Position numbers and translations under genes: made by a program. Shown piece after piece: positions 1 through 9,115 of a DNA stretch of 64,000 nt. Location: NCBI RefSeq assembly GCF_001424585.1, contig NZ_LMPJ01000008.1:186001-250000 (forward strand), read 5' to 3'. This DNA comes from Chryseobacterium sp. Leaf180. Lineage in GTDB: Bacteria; Bacteroidota; Bacteroidia; Flavobacteriales; Weeksellaceae. Position 1 is the first letter of the stretch. The number at the start of each line of letters is the position of its first letter. Below the pieces are notes generated by a model, which was not told the origin of the DNA, ran no database searches, and saw nothing but the letters and a program-made list of their open reading frames with translations.

Positions 1-1049
1 CCTGCAGCAATAAGACCCATTAAACCCTGATCTGCAGGCTGAATTCTTGATTTTTCTGCCTGAGAAGCAAAAGTGTCAATATTTTGTTTTGCCATGGCAT
101 ACTCACCATCTGCATAATTTACATATGCTCTCAGTTTATATTTAATCGGATCGTTAATTTTATCGAAAATCTTATCTAAAATCACTTTAGAATTAGCATA
201 ATCTTCATTTGTAAAATAAAGTTTTGCAATCTCCAATTGAGTATATGGATCTTCATCAGCATATTTTGTATAGTTAATCAAATCCTGAGTTGCTTTGGCA
301 TTTTGCTGATATCTGATATCATACGCGGCCATTGCTTTGTAAGCCGGAGCATAAGTAGGATCAGTGGCTATCGCTTTATCAATACTGGTTTTAGCCTGTT
401 GCCATTGCTGTGCTGCCATCCATAAGGTTCCTATTCTGGTGTAGACAGACGCTTTGTTTTTTGCTAACGGAAGTGCTTTGTCATAGGCACTCATTGCATC
501 TCCAGGCATTCTTTTCAATCTATAAGCGTCACCTAAAGTGTAGTAATAATAAGCAGGAACTTCTTTTCTCTGCGCTCTTTCGATTGCTTTATTCAGATAT
601 TCGATTGCTAAATCCGGCGCGTTATTTTTTTCATAAATAGTTAATGCTTCAGCAGCTCTGAAAAGCACTTCTGCATCTTTCTCTTTAGAATCTTTTACAA
701 TTTTCTGTATTTCAGCAACTGCTGATTTATCACCTTTTCCCAATCTTACGGACGCAAGACCCAATTTATTCAGGTTGCTTTTACTATCTGCTGCGAGACC
801 TTTATTAAAATTATCAGTTGCAGAAGTAAAATCCGGATCTGACTGTTTTAGGAATGTGTTTCCTAAGTAAAAATAATTTTCTGCCTTTGGCTCCTTCGCA
901 ATCATTGATGCAAAATTTGTTTTAGCCTGAGCATACTTGTCACTGTCTATACTGTTGATGCCATCTTGCAGCGTCTGAGCTACCGCAAAGTTGGTAAAAA
1001 ACACAGCGGCTGCACCTATGGCGAACTTCTTTACATTCAAAATCATCAT
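1..1049 (-). CDS. TPR-repeat exported protein (partial, 3' end beyond window)
   Basis: An open frame runs on the minus strand from an ATG at 1049 (a second ATG is at 1046) to the left edge, so the C-terminus is missing and about 349 residues are visible. The N-terminus is a signal peptide of about 24 residues, ending in an A-V-A-Q type cleavage site. The rest is helical and shows repeated tetratricopeptide-like patterns such as AENYFYLGNTFLKQ, PAYYYYTLGDAYRLK and ASVYTRIGTLWMAAQ, so it is probably a periplasmic protein-interaction scaffold. It lies 99 bp downstream of the PstS-like gene in the exbB-exbD-exbD-tonB direction and may be the last gene of that operon. The client is unknown. The TPR assignment is secure and a role linked to TonB is inferred from position only. 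Confidence 0.85.
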   Translation of the reverse strand, partial: MMILNVKKFAIGAAAVFFTNFAVAQTLQDGINSIDSDKYAQAKTNFASMIAKEPKAENYFYLGNTFLKQSDPDFTSATDNFNKGLAADSKSNLNKLGLASVRLGKGDKSAVAEIQKIVKDSKEKDAEVLFRAAEALTIYEKNNAPDLAIEYLNKAIERAQRKEVPAYYYYTLGDAYRLKRMPGDAMSAYDKALPLAKNKASVYTRIGTLWMAAQQWQQAKTSIDKAIATDPTYAPAYKAMAAYDIRYQQNAKATQDLINYTKYADEDPYTQLEIAKLYFTNEDYANSKVILDKIFDKINDPIKYKLRAYVNYADGEYAMAKQNIDTFASQAEKSRIQPADQGLMGLIAA

Positions 1050-1147
1050 ATTTTATATTATTTTTTTTAAAATTAGATTCAAATTTACACAAATTTGGTA
1101 CCAATAGTATGATGTGCGATTTACAGAAAGGTTAAATTTAATACTAT

Positions 1148-2020
1148 TTAACGCATCTGCACCTCTCTTCTGTAGATGTTATAAGGCTGAAGTCCTTCTT
1201 TTTCAACGATCATCTGGCCGAGCTGCGTGCACGAATATCGGATAAAACCGTTGGCAATGTTAAAATTTCCCTCATTCGTTAAGAAATACAAAACGCGGGT
1301 GAAAGGATATTTCATTTCCCGTAAGCCATCAAGATTCGGAGAATATGCTGTCCCTTTCGTTTCGATCGGTAAAATTTTAATCATGCTGCGAAGTTTTTCT
1401 GCGTTTTTATCAAAAGGCCGGCTGATGGAATTTAATCCAATGACTCCGATTTTCCCCGGATATTTATTCAGTTCTTCAATGACATTTTCATTGCCTGGAA
1501 TGATGGAAAATTTTAAATCTTTTGGCTCCTTTTTAAAACGTTGAGCAACAAAATTAAGATTACTGGAATTGGTTCCGTCAAAAACAAAATTCTTAGCATC
1601 AGACTGAAGACCTTCTTCAATTTCTTTTAAGCTAATCATGTCCTTCGGATAATCTTTTGGAACAACAAAGATTACTGCATCTGCAGCAAATTTTGCAGGA
1701 TTATATTTAAGCTCTACCTGTTTTTCGTATTCTTTAATCTCTTCTGCTGAAAGCTCACGCGACATTACCACAAGACGTGCCCTGTCATTTAGCAGATCAA
1801 GGAAACCCAAATCCTCTTTTTTTGTCTCCACTTTGATTTTTGTATCGGGATAAGTAATCATATATCCCTCTGCCAAAGCTTCTGTGACACTTTTAAATGA
1901 TTCATCGGTAAGAACCGTCATTTCACCACGGTGATACGATGGCGACAGGTCTTCCTTTTTTTTACAGCCAGATAATATTAAGATACAAACTGCGCCAAAT
2001 ACTGTGAATAATCTATTCAT
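1148..2020 (-). CDS. PstS-like substrate-binding lipoprotein
   Basis: 290 residues from the ATG at 2020. An upstream in-frame start at 2071 lies inside the neighbouring gene and is rejected. Residues 1-19 form a lipoprotein signal ending in LSGC, with Cys19 as lipidation site. The mature part resembles the PBP-like phosphate-binding domain: an early LTDESFKSV segment, a VVMSRELSAEE segment and FAADAVIFVV, which is typical of PstS-type proteins. No Pst permease or ATPase genes are nearby. The start overlaps the stop of the upstream small membrane protein gene by 8 bp, which suggests translational coupling. Its place behind tonB suggests a periplasmic or inner-membrane-anchored helper of TonB-dependent uptake; that is inference. 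The ligand is unknown. Confidence 0.8.
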   Translation of the reverse strand: MNRLFTVFGAVCILILSGCKKKEDLSPSYHRGEMTVLTDESFKSVTEALAEGYMITYPDTKIKVETKKEDLGFLDLLNDRARLVVMSRELSAEEIKEYEKQVELKYNPAKFAADAVIFVVPKDYPKDMISLKEIEEGLQSDAKNFVFDGTNSSNLNFVAQRFKKEPKDLKFSIIPGNENVIEELNKYPGKIGVIGLNSISRPFDKNAEKLRSMIKILPIETKGTAYSPNLDGLREMKYPFTRVLYFLTNEGNFNIANGFIRYSCTQLGQMIVEKEGLQPYNIYRREVQMR

Positions 2021-2207
2021 CACCTTTATTATTAATTTTTGATACTGCACGATAAATTCTGAAGACACCATACAGCATCACCAAAATTCCTAAAGGATAA
2101 GCAACAGTCGGTTCCAGAATGGTGAAAAAAAATTTGTAAACAATAATGACAATTCCGAGAACGATATAGAAAAGCCCGGTAACGAGAGATAACCAATTAA
2201 ACATCAT
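2013..2207 (-). CDS. small two-helix membrane protein, function unknown
   Basis: About 64 residues from the paired ATGs at 2207/2204. A longer start at 2237 is unlikely because it would place a hairpin terminator and a -7 element (TATTTTTG, 2212-2219) inside the coding region. Two hydrophobic helices are visible, starting near WLSLVTGLFYIVLGIVIIVY and AYPLGILVMLYGVFRIY, followed by a short charged tail. There are no catalytic motifs. It lies between tonB and the PstS-like lipoprotein gene and overlaps the latter by 8 bp. It may be an accessory inner-membrane subunit of the neighbouring system, but nothing in the sequence shows this. Confidence 0.65.
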   Translation of the reverse strand: MMFNWLSLVTGLFYIVLGIVIIVYKFFFTILEPTVAYPLGILVMLYGVFRIYRAVSKINNKGDE

Positions 2208-2220
2208 ATAACAAAAATAT

Positions 2221-2247
2221 AAAAAAAAGAGAAGCAAGTGCTTCTCT
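2221..2247 (-). terminator. Rho-independent terminator after tonB
   Basis: A perfect 8-bp stem (AGAGAAGC/GCTTCTCT, 4-nt loop) at 2228-2247 is followed on the minus strand by a run of T at 2228-2221. It lies 30 bp beyond the tonB stop and separates tonB from the downstream genes, which have their own candidate -7 element at 2212-2219. Confidence 0.85.
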
Positions 2248-2276
2248 TTGTATAGATAGTAAATCTTTAAAAATTA

Positions 2277-3119
2277 TTAACCTTCAAAATTCATTGTCAG
2301 TGGTAATCTGAAACGATATCGTACGGACTGTCCGTTGATTTTTGCAGGTGCCCACTTGTTTTTAATAGACTTAATGGTTCTGATAGCTTCAGAATTAAAA
2401 TCTGAATTTTTACCATTTGCTTTCACATCAGTAATAGAACCGTCACGCTCGACAACGAAAGTAATTTCAGTTTTTACAGTACCTTCATCACCATTCATAG
2501 CAGAACCGTCGAAGTTTGACTGAACTTTATTTCTAAAAGCATTAATACCACCAGGATATTCTGCAACCTGCTCTACCTCACTATAAACTTGTGTATCACT
2601 CACTTGTGGCTTAACCTCAGCAGTGGAAGTTTTTGTACCTGTACTTGGTGGTGGTGGTGGTGGTGTGTAAGCCGGAGCTCTAATACCTTCCTGATTGACT
2701 AAACCTGTAGTTGTTTCAATCTGCTTCGAGATTGGTGGCGGTGGTGTTTCCACTTTTGGTGCTTTTACCGGCTCTGGAACTACGTTTTGAATAATTTCAA
2801 TCTTTTCCTCCTCCTTTGGTGGCGGTGGTGGTGGCGGTTCTTCTTCTTTCGGCTCCTCAATAATAGGATCATCTTCCAAGATATCAACCAAATCAGCTTT
2901 AACCTCCGTTGGTGGCGGTTCATTCATACGCTGAATTGTAAGATATATAAAAGGTGATAAGGCCGCTAATAGGAAAAGAGATGTACCGATAATAAAAGAC
3001 CTTGTCAGTAATCTTGGATACTGAGATCTGATATCATATGCACCATAGCTTTTATTTCTATTTTCAAATACAATCTCATCTAAAGTTAGATTCTGATTAT
3101 ATACATTTTCATCTGCCAT
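2277..3119 (-). CDS. tonB: Energy transducer TonB
   Basis: 280 residues. A short cytoplasmic N-terminus carries the Bacteroidota-typical segment NRNKSYGAYDIR. One transmembrane helix lies around residues 40-62. A Pro/Glu-rich periplasmic spacer with runs such as EEPPPPPPPKEE follows from about 70 to 160. A TonB C-terminal domain covers about 185-280, with VAEYPGGINAFR, VVERDGSITDV and a final RFRLPLTMNF. TonB transmits inner-membrane proton-motive energy to outer-membrane TonB-dependent receptors and SusC-like transporters. It lies 25 bp downstream of exbD in the same direction, so exbB-exbD-exbD-tonB forms a complete operon. A strong terminator follows. Confidence 0.95.
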   Translation of the reverse strand: MADENVYNQNLTLDEIVFENRNKSYGAYDIRSQYPRLLTRSFIIGTSLFLLAALSPFIYLTIQRMNEPPPTEVKADLVDILEDDPIIEEPKEEEPPPPPPPKEEEKIEIIQNVVPEPVKAPKVETPPPPISKQIETTTGLVNQEGIRAPAYTPPPPPPSTGTKTSTAEVKPQVSDTQVYSEVEQVAEYPGGINAFRNKVQSNFDGSAMNGDEGTVKTEITFVVERDGSITDVKANGKNSDFNSEAIRTIKSIKNKWAPAKINGQSVRYRFRLPLTMNFEG

Positions 3120-3143
3120 TATATCGCAAATTTTATTATTAAA

Positions 3144-3713
3144 TTACTTTGTTGCAGGAGCTCCACCAGCGGGATTTCCTACTTTTTTATCGTAAATGGT
3201 TTTCTCAAACGACTTGACATCGGTTACACCGTATCGTTCACTTTTGGTAATTGCCATTTCATCTAAAACATCCACAAAGTTCTTATATACTGCATCATCC
3301 GTAGGCTTGATAATCACTGTAAACAGATCCTTTTTCTTTGCTCTGGCTTTTGCTTGCTCTATTATCTTTCTAAGACCTTCACGGTCAAAGGAAGTTTCAT
3401 TCAAATTTTGGTCATTAAGCGAAGAAGGATCTTGCTGATGCCAAAATATTTTATTGTCTTTACCCAATAATAATGTAATTGAGTTGGTAAGATCAATTTC
3501 TGTCGGTGGTGGTTTTGGAGCATTAGGATCCGGTTTTGCCGGAAGCCCAAGATCCATCACATTTGGTTTACTGAAAGTCGTGGTAAACATAAAGAATGTG
3601 ATCAATAGAAAACCCAAATCCACCATAGGAGTCATATCGACTCTGGTACTTTGTTTTTTGGAGCGTACTTTGCCGCCTTTGGCGCCTTTCTCCTGTACTT
3701 GTACTTCTGCCAT
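3144..3713 (-). CDS. exbD: Biopolymer transport protein ExbD (second copy in operon)
   Basis: 189 residues. A basic N-terminus (about 1-25) is followed by RVDMTPMVDLGFLLITFF, the single ExbD membrane helix. The Asp of MVD corresponds to the conserved proton-pathway Asp of ExbD. The periplasmic domain (about 50-185) has VIIKPTDDAVYKNFVDVLDEM, a segment typical of the Bacteroidota form. Together with ExbB it makes the proton-driven motor that energises TonB. It lies 18 bp after the other exbD and before tonB. It closely resembles the orphan ExbD at 18866-19393, more so than its operon partner. Confidence 0.93.
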   Translation of the reverse strand: MAEVQVQEKGAKGGKVRSKKQSTRVDMTPMVDLGFLLITFFMFTTTFSKPNVMDLGLPAKPDPNAPKPPPTEIDLTNSITLLLGKDNKIFWHQQDPSSLNDQNLNETSFDREGLRKIIEQAKARAKKKDLFTVIIKPTDDAVYKNFVDVLDEMAITKSERYGVTDVKSFEKTIYDKKVGNPAGGAPATK

Positions 3714-3731
3714 TTCTAAATGATATATTCT

Positions 3732-4334
3732 TTAGTTTTTGCCTTCTTGTGACGTTATCAACCAAAAGTTCAGAAACTTAATGTCTCTCAAACCCTCAAA
3801 CAGACTTTTCATCTTAGGATATTCAGTTTTCACATCGCCCTTAATCGCCAATTTATAATTAGGATTAACGCTTAAGCTTTCCTGTACCCAATCTACTAAC
3901 TGTCTGTTTACACTATCCATAGGAATCCCGGTAGGACTCTTATAACTCTTTTGCTCATCTTCAGGCAGAGACAAATAGCTTTTCAGCTGATTCATCGGAA
4001 CACCGATCGCCTGAACTCTCTGAAATGCTGCTTTCTGATTGTTATCGAATGAAACTTTATATTTTTCACCCATTTTTTCCAAAAGCTGTACTCTTTCTCC
4101 TGCATTATCTACCGGCTGGAAATAAAATTTACCGTCCGGCGTTGTGTTGATGGTCATCAAACTAGCATCAGGAAGAAGTTTTTCTGAGATTGAAGATGGC
4201 GGTTTAATCTGCTCCACATCAGGTTTTTTAAACTGAGTGGTCAAGATAAAGAATGTAAGAAGTAAGAATGCAACGTCGCACATCGCCGTCATATCCGTTA
4301 CTACTCCATGTCTTTTTGGTTTGACTCTCGCCAT
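3732..4334 (-). CDS. exbD: Biopolymer transport protein ExbD (first copy in operon)
   Basis: 200 residues. The membrane segment VVTDMTAMCDVAFLLLTFF keeps the conserved Asp, but the motif is MCD rather than the usual P-x-(I/V)-D. The periplasmic part is longer and has an extra middle section (about 95-140). It probably pairs with the neighbouring ExbD as a heterodimer in the ExbB pentamer; paired exbD genes are common in Bacteroidota and the heterodimer is inference. It lies 65 bp after exbB and 18 bp before the second exbD. Confidence 0.92.
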   Translation of the reverse strand: MARVKPKRHGVVTDMTAMCDVAFLLLTFFILTTQFKKPDVEQIKPPSSISEKLLPDASLMTINTTPDGKFYFQPVDNAGERVQLLEKMGEKYKVSFDNNQKAAFQRVQAIGVPMNQLKSYLSLPEDEQKSYKSPTGIPMDSVNRQLVDWVQESLSVNPNYKLAIKGDVKTEYPKMKSLFEGLRDIKFLNFWLITSQEGKN

Positions 4335-4399
4335 TATTTTAAATGTATTTTAAATTAAACTTTACGTAAAAGTCTGAAGAATCTGTTCTAAGAAAAATC

Positions 4400-5281
4400 T
4401 TAGTTAAATTCTGCAAAAGACTGCTGGATGCTCATTGCGATCTCGTCGATCTTGTAAGTCAATCCGTCGATTTTTGAAGTAAAGAAGTTGTAAAGCATGA
4501 TCGCGATCGCAGAAGTACCAATACCTAACGCTGTATTAATCAAAGCTTCAGAGATACCTGTAGATAGAGCTGCCGCATCCGGAGTTCCACCACCTGATCC
4601 TAAGGCAAAGAACGCCTTGATCATCCCGATTACCGTACCCAAAAGTGCAATAAGCGTTGCTACTGTACCAAGTGTTGAAAGAATCATCATGTTTTTCTCC
4701 AACATTGGCATTTCAAGAGTTGTTGCTTCTTCAATTGCCTTGTTTAAAGCAACCATTTTCTGCTCTTTGTTTAATGTAGTATCGTGAGATAATGCTTTGT
4801 AAGTCGTAAGACCTTCTTTCACTACATTTCCTACAGAACCTTCCTGTCTGTCGCACTCTTCAAGAGCTTCGTCTACTCTGTTTTGGTTTAATAAACTTCT
4901 TACTTTCAATACGAAGTTATCAAGATTACCTTTACCTGACGCTTTTTTCAGAACGAAATATCTTTCGAAAGAAAAAACGATTACCGTAATCATGAAAGTA
5001 ATAAGAATCGGTACAATAACTCCTCCCTTGTAAATAATCCCGATAAATGAATCATCGCTTGGATGAATGTCTTTCCCATCTACATCAGAAAAAGCTACAG
5101 ATAAAGCACCACCTTTTTTCGCGATCTCTTCTGAATCTTTAAAATTCCCCGGATTTCCCAGAACAAATAAATAAATACAAATCCCTATAACTAATAGAAT
5201 AGGAATAATAACAGCCGGGTTTAAACCTCCTGTTTTTTTAGCAATTACTTGCTCATCATTTTTTGAAACATTCATTTCCAT
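4400..5281 (-). CDS. exbB: MotA/TolQ/ExbB proton channel family protein
   Basis: 293 residues (a possible alternative start is at 5275). A first membrane helix (about 22-43, GLNPAVIIPILLVIGICIYLF) is followed by a periplasmic loop and a second helix near 88-108. A cytoplasmic helical region ends in the conserved block MMILSTLGTVATLIALLGTV, then AFFALGSGG and a last helix near 250-270. The TLGTVATLIALLGTVIGM block is diagnostic of ExbB/TolQ. It forms the stator channel that couples proton flow to TonB movement with the two ExbD proteins. It is the first gene of the operon. The 237 bp upstream (5282-5518) hold no gene and no clean -7 element. Confidence 0.94.
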   Translation of the reverse strand: MEMNVSKNDEQVIAKKTGGLNPAVIIPILLVIGICIYLFVLGNPGNFKDSEEIAKKGGALSVAFSDVDGKDIHPSDDSFIGIIYKGGVIVPILITFMITVIVFSFERYFVLKKASGKGNLDNFVLKVRSLLNQNRVDEALEECDRQEGSVGNVVKEGLTTYKALSHDTTLNKEQKMVALNKAIEEATTLEMPMLEKNMMILSTLGTVATLIALLGTVIGMIKAFFALGSGGGTPDAAALSTGISEALINTALGIGTSAIAIMLYNFFTSKIDGLTYKIDEIAMSIQQSFAEFN

Positions 5282-5518
5282 ATTTAACTAAATTATATTG
5301 TTTTAAATTTTAAAGTTGTAAAATAAAGCCATTTTAAATTAAAATGCAAGTGTATGAATTAAGATTTAACCTTTTTTTCGTAATCCAAAATCACGCCTTT
5401 TTGCCGTATTTAAAATATTTATTTTTATTTAAAGATAATCTCCTGTTTTGGTAAAATTAAACAAATATTTAATAAAAATTACTTAATTATTTTTCTAATT
5501 TGCCAATGTTAATATTTC

Positions 5519-8332
5519 TTAAATTACCATATTCACGATCTTGTGATGCACGATTATGATTTTTTTAGGAGCTTTTCCTTCCAAAACAGCAATCGTCTTT
5601 TCATCAGAAAGCACAGCTGCTTCAATTTCCTCTTTGCTTAATGACGCAGAAAGAGACAATTTGAATTTCATCTTCCCATTGAAACTTACCGGATACAGAA
5701 TCTCGTCTTCCACAAGATATTCTTCATTCAAAACCGGAAATTTTTCAAACTCGATGGTTTGTGTATTTCCCAGCAGACTCCAGAGCTCTTCGCAGATATG
5801 GGGCGCATAAGGAGAAATGATAACGGCAAGCGGCTCAAGAATATTGCGCTTATTGCATTTTAATTTCTGCAATTCGTTTACAGCGATCATAAATGATGAT
5901 ACCGAAGTGTTGAAAGAGAAGTTTTCGATATCGTAAACTACTTTCTTTATTAATGTATGTAATACTTTGTATTCTGCTTTTGTTGGCTCTTCATCTGAAA
6001 CTTCAAAATTATCACCATTGAAATAAAGGTTCCAGAATTTTTTCAGAAAACCATAAACACCGCTTAGACCTTGCGTATTCCAGGGCTTGGACTGTTCTAA
6101 TGGACCCAGGAACATTTCGTACAATCTTAAACCGTCTGCTCCGTATTCATTACAGATATCGTCAGGATTTACAACATTGTAAGTTCTTTTAGACATTTTA
6201 TCGACTTCCCTTTCGGTAATCAACTTTCCATCTTCAAGAATAAATTCAGCATCATTAAATTCTGGTCGCCAAACTCTAAGTTTTTCAACATCAATTTCAT
6301 CTGTTGTTCCAATCAACATTGAAATATCAACAGGAATTCTTTGAGTTTGATATTCGCTTGCTAATTTTTTAGAAACTATTTTATTGGTTCCATCAATTCT
6401 ATGAATCAACGCACTCATCCCCAAAATCATTCCCTGATTAATCAATTTTTGGAAAGGCTCGTCCTGATTAATATATCCTCTGTCTTTTAAAAACATATTC
6501 CAGAAACGGGAATATAATAAGTGACCGGTTGCGTGCTCGCTGCCTCCGATGTATAAATCTACCTGTCCCCAATAATCTGAAAGTTCTTTATTTGCAAAAA
6601 CCTCATCATTATTAGGATCCATGTATCTCAGGAAATACCATGAGCTTCCTGCCCAACCAGGCATTGTAGATAATTCTAATGGAAATACCGTTTTATCATC
6701 AATTAAATCTGTTGCAACCACTTTTTGGTTCGCCTCATCCCAGGCAAACGTTTTTGCATTTCCTAATGGCGGATCTCCGTCTTCAGTCGGTAAATATTTT
6801 TCCACTTTTGGAAGTTCCAAAGGCAATGCAGAAGTTGGCAATGTGTAAGGCATTCCTTCCTTATAAAAAATTGGAACCGGCTCGCCCCAGTAACGCTGTC
6901 TTGAGAAAATCGCATCACGCTGTCTGTAGTTCGTCGTTCCGTGACCAATTCCTTTATTTTCTATCTCAGCAATTATTTTTGATTTGGCATCACTGTAATT
7001 TAAACCATTTAAGAAATCAGAGTTTACACATACCGAATCTTTAGAATCAAAAGATTTTACCTGAATATCTTCTTCAGTTTCTACAACTTTTATAATTTCT
7101 AAATTAAATTTCTTTGCAAATCTGTGATCACGCTCATCGTGTGCAGGAACAGCCATTACAGCTCCAGTTCCGTAACCCATCAATACGTAATCTGAAATAT
7201 AAACCGGCATTTTTTTTCCGCTAAACGGATTCACTGCATAAGTTCCTGTGAAAGCACCGCTCACGTTTTTCACGTCAGCCATTCTATCCCGTTCGGTTTT
7301 CTTGGAAGTCTCTTCTATATAAGTTTCTATCTCAGCTTTATGTTCGGCTGTAGTAATATTTTCTACCAAAGGATTTTCAGGGGCCAACACCATAAAGGTT
7401 GCGCCGAAGATCGTGTCGGGACGGGTTGTGAATACTTCGATAGTTTCTACATGATTTTCCACCTGAAATTTCACCTGTGCTCCCTGCGATTTCCCGATCC
7501 AGTATTCCTGAGCATCTTTCAACGGTTGAGGCCAGTCAAGAGTTTTCAATCCTTGTAACAATCTTTCAGAGTAAGCAGAAATTCTCATGCTCCACTGCAT
7601 CATTTTCTTTTGAAAAACAGGATAACCTCCTCTTTCAGATTTCCCGTCTTTAACCTCATCGTTGGCTAAAACGGTTCCTAAAGCCGGACACCAGTTTACT
7701 GTAGTTTCTGCCCTGTAAGCTAACCGGTAATTTAAAAGAATATCTTCTTTATCAATTTCAGAAGCTTCTTTCCATTCTTCTGCGGTGAAATTCAATTCTT
7801 CGTTTTGATTGGCATTTAAGGCTTCGGTTCCATTTTCTTCAAAATGTTTGATCAAAGTTTCAACAGATTCTGCCTTATCTGTATCTTTATTATACCATGA
7901 ATGAAATAGCTGAATAAAAATCCACTGCGTCCATTTATAATAAGAAGCATCGGAAGTTCTCACTTCTCTGCTCCAGTCGAATGAGAAACCAATTTTCCTT
8001 AACTGTTCTTCATATCTTGTAATATTTTGCTCTGTCGTAATGGCCGGATGAGTTCCGGTCTGGATAGCATACTGCTCCGCAGGAAGTCCAAAACTGTCGT
8101 AACCCACAGGATGCAATACATTAAAACCCTGATGTCTTTTGTATCTTGCATAAATATCTGATGCAATATATCCCAGCGGATGACCTACATGAAGCCCTGC
8201 TCCCGATGGATACGGAAACATATCAAGTACATAAAATTTAGGTTTTTCGGTTGTATCGGAAGTTTTGTAGATTTTATTGTCTTCCCAATATTTTTGCCAC
8301 TTTTTTTCTATCTGCTGGTGATCGTAAAACAC
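5519..8332 (-). CDS. leuS: Leucyl-tRNA synthetase
   Basis: 937 residues, normal for bacterial LeuRS with the CP1 editing domain. It charges tRNA-Leu in the cytoplasm. The HIGH-type signature is near residue 41-55 (PYPSGAGLHVGHPLGY) and the KMSKS loop is KMSKRTYN in the C-terminal half. The editing domain carries the threonine-rich FTTRPDTIFG motif and GYGTGAVMAVPAHDERD. Class Ia anticodon-binding and C-terminal domains follow. It stands alone between exbB and a lipoprotein gene. A candidate -7 element (8398-8405) lies about 65 bp upstream. Confidence 0.98.
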   Translation of the reverse strand: MFYDHQQIEKKWQKYWEDNKIYKTSDTTEKPKFYVLDMFPYPSGAGLHVGHPLGYIASDIYARYKRHQGFNVLHPVGYDSFGLPAEQYAIQTGTHPAITTEQNITRYEEQLRKIGFSFDWSREVRTSDASYYKWTQWIFIQLFHSWYNKDTDKAESVETLIKHFEENGTEALNANQNEELNFTAEEWKEASEIDKEDILLNYRLAYRAETTVNWCPALGTVLANDEVKDGKSERGGYPVFQKKMMQWSMRISAYSERLLQGLKTLDWPQPLKDAQEYWIGKSQGAQVKFQVENHVETIEVFTTRPDTIFGATFMVLAPENPLVENITTAEHKAEIETYIEETSKKTERDRMADVKNVSGAFTGTYAVNPFSGKKMPVYISDYVLMGYGTGAVMAVPAHDERDHRFAKKFNLEIIKVVETEEDIQVKSFDSKDSVCVNSDFLNGLNYSDAKSKIIAEIENKGIGHGTTNYRQRDAIFSRQRYWGEPVPIFYKEGMPYTLPTSALPLELPKVEKYLPTEDGDPPLGNAKTFAWDEANQKVVATDLIDDKTVFPLELSTMPGWAGSSWYFLRYMDPNNDEVFANKELSDYWGQVDLYIGGSEHATGHLLYSRFWNMFLKDRGYINQDEPFQKLINQGMILGMSALIHRIDGTNKIVSKKLASEYQTQRIPVDISMLIGTTDEIDVEKLRVWRPEFNDAEFILEDGKLITEREVDKMSKRTYNVVNPDDICNEYGADGLRLYEMFLGPLEQSKPWNTQGLSGVYGFLKKFWNLYFNGDNFEVSDEEPTKAEYKVLHTLIKKVVYDIENFSFNTSVSSFMIAVNELQKLKCNKRNILEPLAVIISPYAPHICEELWSLLGNTQTIEFEKFPVLNEEYLVEDEILYPVSFNGKMKFKLSLSASLSKEEIEAAVLSDEKTIAVLEGKAPKKIIIVHHKIVNMVI

Positions 8333-8397
8333 GTTTTTAAAGATATTTGATGTTAGATGTAGATATCAGATTGTGTAAATCTTTATCCTAATTTTCA

Positions 8398-8405
8398 CAA
8401 AAATA
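8398..8405 (-). promoter_or_regulatory. -7 promoter element of leuS
   Basis: TATTTTTG on the minus strand matches the Bacteroidota consensus TAnnTTTG, and it would give a leader of about 60 nt. No convincing -33 TTG at the usual spacing was seen. Confidence 0.5.
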
Positions 8406-8449
8406 ATGATTTTGGTGCAACTGCTGTTTAAAGGTTTCATGAAAACATA

Positions 8450-8476
8450 AAATCCCGCCTTCAGAAGACGGGATTT
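8450..8476 (-). terminator. Hairpin terminator after the 8499-8969 lipoprotein gene
   Basis: An inverted repeat AAAATCCCG(T/C)C...GACGGGATTTT forms an 11-bp stem with a 5- to 7-nt loop, 23 bp past the stop of the lipoprotein gene. The T-tract is only about four bases and works in either direction. Confidence 0.7.
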
Positions 8477-8498
8477 TACTTTTTTAAAGAAAATAAAT

Positions 8499-8969
8499 TT
8501 ACTGTACGCGCTTCAAAGTATACGTTGTAGACTTCGCAACAGTTGGGTTTGTATTGTCATCGATTCTCAGATTCATGGTTGTCTGATCAAGATAAACCAC
8601 TTTCCCAATATCTGAAACAATCGTTCCCGCATATTTTATTTCGATAGAAGTGTCTTCTTTATTATAATTGTAGGTAAGATTACGGTCTGATGTAGTGCTG
8701 CATGCAAGCGGATTTCCCACTTCACCTTTATCTGTACGTTTTCCGGTTTTATTTTCGTTAAACAACCATCTGCCATCCTGCTGGCAGGTTGTGTAGGTTA
8801 TATCATCGGTCACGCCGCCACCGCCTGTAGGCACAGACGTACGCACCTCACGGATTGGTTTCCAGGTTCCTACCATTGAATATTCCGGTTGCTCATTATC
8901 GTCACTGTTATTACATCCCGATATCGCCATTAATGATAATCCCGCAAATATTAAAGCTAATTTCTTCAT
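8499..8969 (-). CDS. Lipocalin-like small lipoprotein
   Basis: 156 residues with a lipoprotein signal; Cys19 is in the ISGC lipobox. The mature domain begins with MVGTWKPI and has alternating short beta strands (WLFNENKTGKR, NLTYNYNKEDTSIEIKY, TMNLRIDD, TTYTLKRV). This resembles the small lipocalin-like or META-type beta-barrels common in Flavobacteriia. Two cysteines in the mature part (TTCQQD and LACSTT) could form a disulfide. No ligand can be inferred. It is a single-gene unit between leuS and the divergent glycosyltransferase gene, ending at its own hairpin. Confidence 0.8.
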   Translation of the reverse strand: MKKLALIFAGLSLMAISGCNNSDDNEQPEYSMVGTWKPIREVRTSVPTGGGGVTDDITYTTCQQDGRWLFNENKTGKRTDKGEVGNPLACSTTSDRNLTYNYNKEDTSIEIKYAGTIVSDIGKVVYLDQTTMNLRIDDNTNPTVAKSTTYTLKRVQ

Positions 8970-9094
8970 AGATCAAATTTTTCAAGGCTTAAAATTATGA
9001 TTTTTTTTAAAAAGTAAAACATTTAATTTGAAATTTGAAATCATAATTTCATTTTCGGTGCGATTTGCATTCTGAAAATCGCATTTCAAAACAT

Positions 9095-9102
9095 TATATT
9101 TG
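9095..9102 (+). promoter_or_regulatory. -7 promoter element of the GT2 gene at 9116
   Basis: TATATTTG is a perfect TAnnTTTG match ending 13 bp before the ATG at 9116. It decides the start: a longer in-frame start at 9065 would lie upstream of the promoter. Confidence 0.65.
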
Positions 9103-9115
9103 TGAAAAATTGCAC

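Noticed and set aside
2641..2860. GGTGGTGGT-type simple repeats
   Set aside because: They encode the proline-rich spacer of TonB and need no separate explanation.
8341..8370. TTAGATGT-like repeats upstream of leuS, similar to the accB-accC repeat
   Set aside because: Only a few short, imperfect units and no clear inverted ends; too weak to call as the same element.
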